Shown piece by piece: positions 62,730 through 64,000 of a DNA stretch of 64,000 nucleotides. The notes under the pieces are model-generated. The model saw only the letters and a program-made list of their open reading frames with translations. It had not been told where the DNA came from and did not search any database. The stretch is from Candidatus Enterococcus myersii. Lineage in GTDB: Bacteria; Bacillota; Bacilli; Lactobacillales; Enterococcaceae. Position numbers and translations under genes: made by a program. The stretch lies in contig NZ_JAFLVT010000002.1 in the NCBI RefSeq assembly GCF_017316025.1, positions 51,442 through 115,441 of the forward strand, written 5' to 3'. How positions within the stretch are numbered: position 1 is the stretch's first letter; each line of letters begins with the position of its first letter.

Positions 62730-64000
62730 ATGAAAAAAACACAATCCACCTGTAATTATTGTGCACTAGCCTGTAATTTAGATTTTTACACAGAAAATGA
62801 AGAAATAGTAAAAATTATTCCTACACCGGGATATCCGGTTAACGATGGCTTTTCTTGTATTAAAGGTTTGCGGTTAAACCGCCAACACCAAGAATTCAAA
62901 CCAGATCCAAGACCAAGGATAAAACAAGAAGATGGTAGTTTTACTTATGTCACTTGGGAAGATGGTCTAAAAGATACAGCCGCTAGATTAAAAGAAATCC
63001 GCGCAAAATATGGTCCCGAAAGTATCGCAGGAATTAGTACAGGTCAATTGACAATGGAAGAGATGGCATTATTTGGTCATGTAATGCGAACGTATCTAAA
63101 AGGAAATGTGGATGGCAATACGCGGCTTTGTATGGCGACAAGTGTGGTTGCCCACAAGCAAGCTTTTGGTTTTGACGCACCTCCTTATACCTTAAAGGAT
63201 GTGGAATTATCCGACACCATTATTTTAATTGGTGCAAATCCAGTTGTTGCACATCCAGTTTTTTGGGGAAGAATTCGCGCGAATAAAATTGCCGGTAAAA
63301 AAGTAATCGCCATTGATCCGCGCATGTCTGAAACAGCGAAAAAAGCCGATATCCACTATAAACTAAAAGCAAAAGCTGACTTAAAGCTCATGTATATTTT
63401 GGCAAATTTACTGATTGAAAAAGGCTGGCTTGATGAAAAGTATATCGAAGCACACACGCAAAAATTTGCGGAATACCAAGCATTTTTAAAAGATTATCCA
63501 CTAAGTCGTGCAAATGAAACCGGATTGACTGAAGGTGACATTGAAGAATTGGCGCAATTGATTCACGCTGGTAAAAATGTTTCCTTCTGGTGGACGATGG
63601 GAGTTAATCAAGGGTATGAAGCGGTGCGGACTGCACAGGCAATTATCAATTTAGCACTAATGACAGGAAATATGGGCCGTCCAGGTACCGGAGCGAATTC
63701 ATTAACAGGACAATGTAATGCCATGGGTTCTCGCTTGTTTAGTAATACGACCGGCCTATATGGTGGTGGTGAATATGATAATCAAACAAGAAGAGAAATT
63801 GTTGGAACTGCTTTAGGAATTGAGCCAAGTTGGCTACCGGAAAAACCGACGTTGCCTTATAACGTAATTATTGAAAAAATTAATGCAGGGGAAATCAAAG
63901 CCTTGTGGGTTGCCGCAACAAATCCAATTCATTCTTGGACCAATAGCGATACTTTTAAAGAAGCCATGTCTAAATTAGAATTTTCATTTGTCAAATTAAG
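62730..64000 (+). CDS. Molybdopterin oxidoreductase, assimilatory nitrate reductase type (3' end outside window)
   Basis: First 423 codons of a Mo-bisMGD enzyme; the frame is open to the window edge. A [4Fe-4S] site is formed by CNYCALAC at residues 8-15 plus Cys in GFSCIKGL near 51. The probable Mo ligand is Cys in NTRLCMATSV near 136, with AFGFDAPP after it, as in NasC/NarB; formate dehydrogenases have Sec or Cys in a different context. MGD-binding patterns IILIGANPVVAHPVF and GNMGRPGTGANSLTGQCNAMG follow. No Tat signal, so cytoplasmic. AAGGGGA is 7 bases before ATG 62730. Nitrate as substrate is inference; another oxyanion or formate cannot be excluded. Confidence 0.85.
   Translation, partial: MKKTQSTCNYCALACNLDFYTENEEIVKIIPTPGYPVNDGFSCIKGLRLNRQHQEFKPDPRPRIKQEDGSFTYVTWEDGLKDTAARLKEIRAKYGPESIAGISTGQLTMEEMALFGHVMRTYLKGNVDGNTRLCMATSVVAHKQAFGFDAPPYTLKDVELSDTIILIGANPVVAHPVFWGRIRANKIAGKKVIAIDPRMSETAKKADIHYKLKAKADLKLMYILANLLIEKGWLDEKYIEAHTQKFAEYQAFLKDYPLSRANETGLTEGDIEELAQLIHAGKNVSFWWTMGVNQGYEAVRTAQAIINLALMTGNMGRPGTGANSLTGQCNAMGSRLFSNTTGLYGGGEYDNQTRREIVGTALGIEPSWLPEKPTLPYNVIIEKINAGEIKALWVAATNPIHSWTNSDTFKEAMSKLEFSFVKL

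Overview
The window is low-GC Firmicutes DNA. It is most like an enterococcus or a close relative (Enterococcaceae, order Lactobacillales). Reasons, partly inference: a five-gene walRK-yycHIJ cluster, groESL behind a perfect CIRCE element, separate coaB and coaC genes, a PotD of streptococcal/enterococcal type without a lipobox cysteine, a DUF1827-like protein, and AGGAGG ribosome sites throughout. No rRNA, phage, insertion sequence or CRISPR array was seen.

Layout. 1-864 is the 3' part of citF (citrate lyase alpha). 1283-1355 is a lone tRNA-Lys(CTT) on the minus strand with its own promoter and a long terminator hairpin. 1960-3376 holds a DUF1836 gene coupled to a DegV-family gene. 3582-9207 is the essential WalRK cell-wall stress system with YycH, YycI and YycJ; no htrA follows. 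9444-13845 holds an NAD(P)-binding protein, a CPBP membrane protease, CIRCE-groES-groEL and a MerR/TipAS regulator. 14164-21337 is housekeeping: a DUF1827-like gene, pncB-nadE (NAD salvage), an LtaS-like membrane sulfatase, a TtcA-like tRNA thiolase and glycerate kinase. A promoter-to-terminator unit at 17140-17238 looks like a small RNA.

21444-24936 holds a divergent LysR regulator and TDT transporter, an orphan nrdI and a GNAT gene. 25035-30126 is an alpha-galactoside unit: a LacI-type repressor, GH36 alpha-galactosidase, MFS transporter and sugar O-acetyltransferase. Near-identical operators sit inside the spacers of the two promoters. 30259-38469 is mixed housekeeping (LURP-one protein, HAD phosphatase, ung, pta, tsaE, GNAT, DnaQ-like exonuclease, exoA, Gfo/Idh oxidoreductase, murB). 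exoA has an in-frame TGA. 38583-41563 (minus) is yhdH-like, coaB, coaC and an ECF S-component. 41963-45778 is potABCD (polyamine uptake).

46072-57585 is the most unusual block, a glycan-utilisation locus. It holds a divergent ArsR-type regulator fused to a large C-terminal domain, a GH2 glycosidase, an LplABC-like importer without its own ATPase, a DUF624 membrane protein, a GH92 mannosidase-family gene broken by one in-frame TAA, and a glutaminase-A-family protein. The GH92 product has Gln where alpha-mannosidases of the family have the catalytic-acid Glu. One permease carries a 24-residue N-terminal duplication.

57972-62257 holds an AbrB-family membrane protein and a TPP-riboswitch operon for uptake of a thiamine precursor (thiamine-binding protein, ThiX, ThiY, ThiZ). 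62730 to the edge is the N-terminal two thirds or so of a molybdopterin oxidoreductase of the assimilatory nitrate reductase type. Upstream of it are a near-consensus Fur box and two other palindromes.
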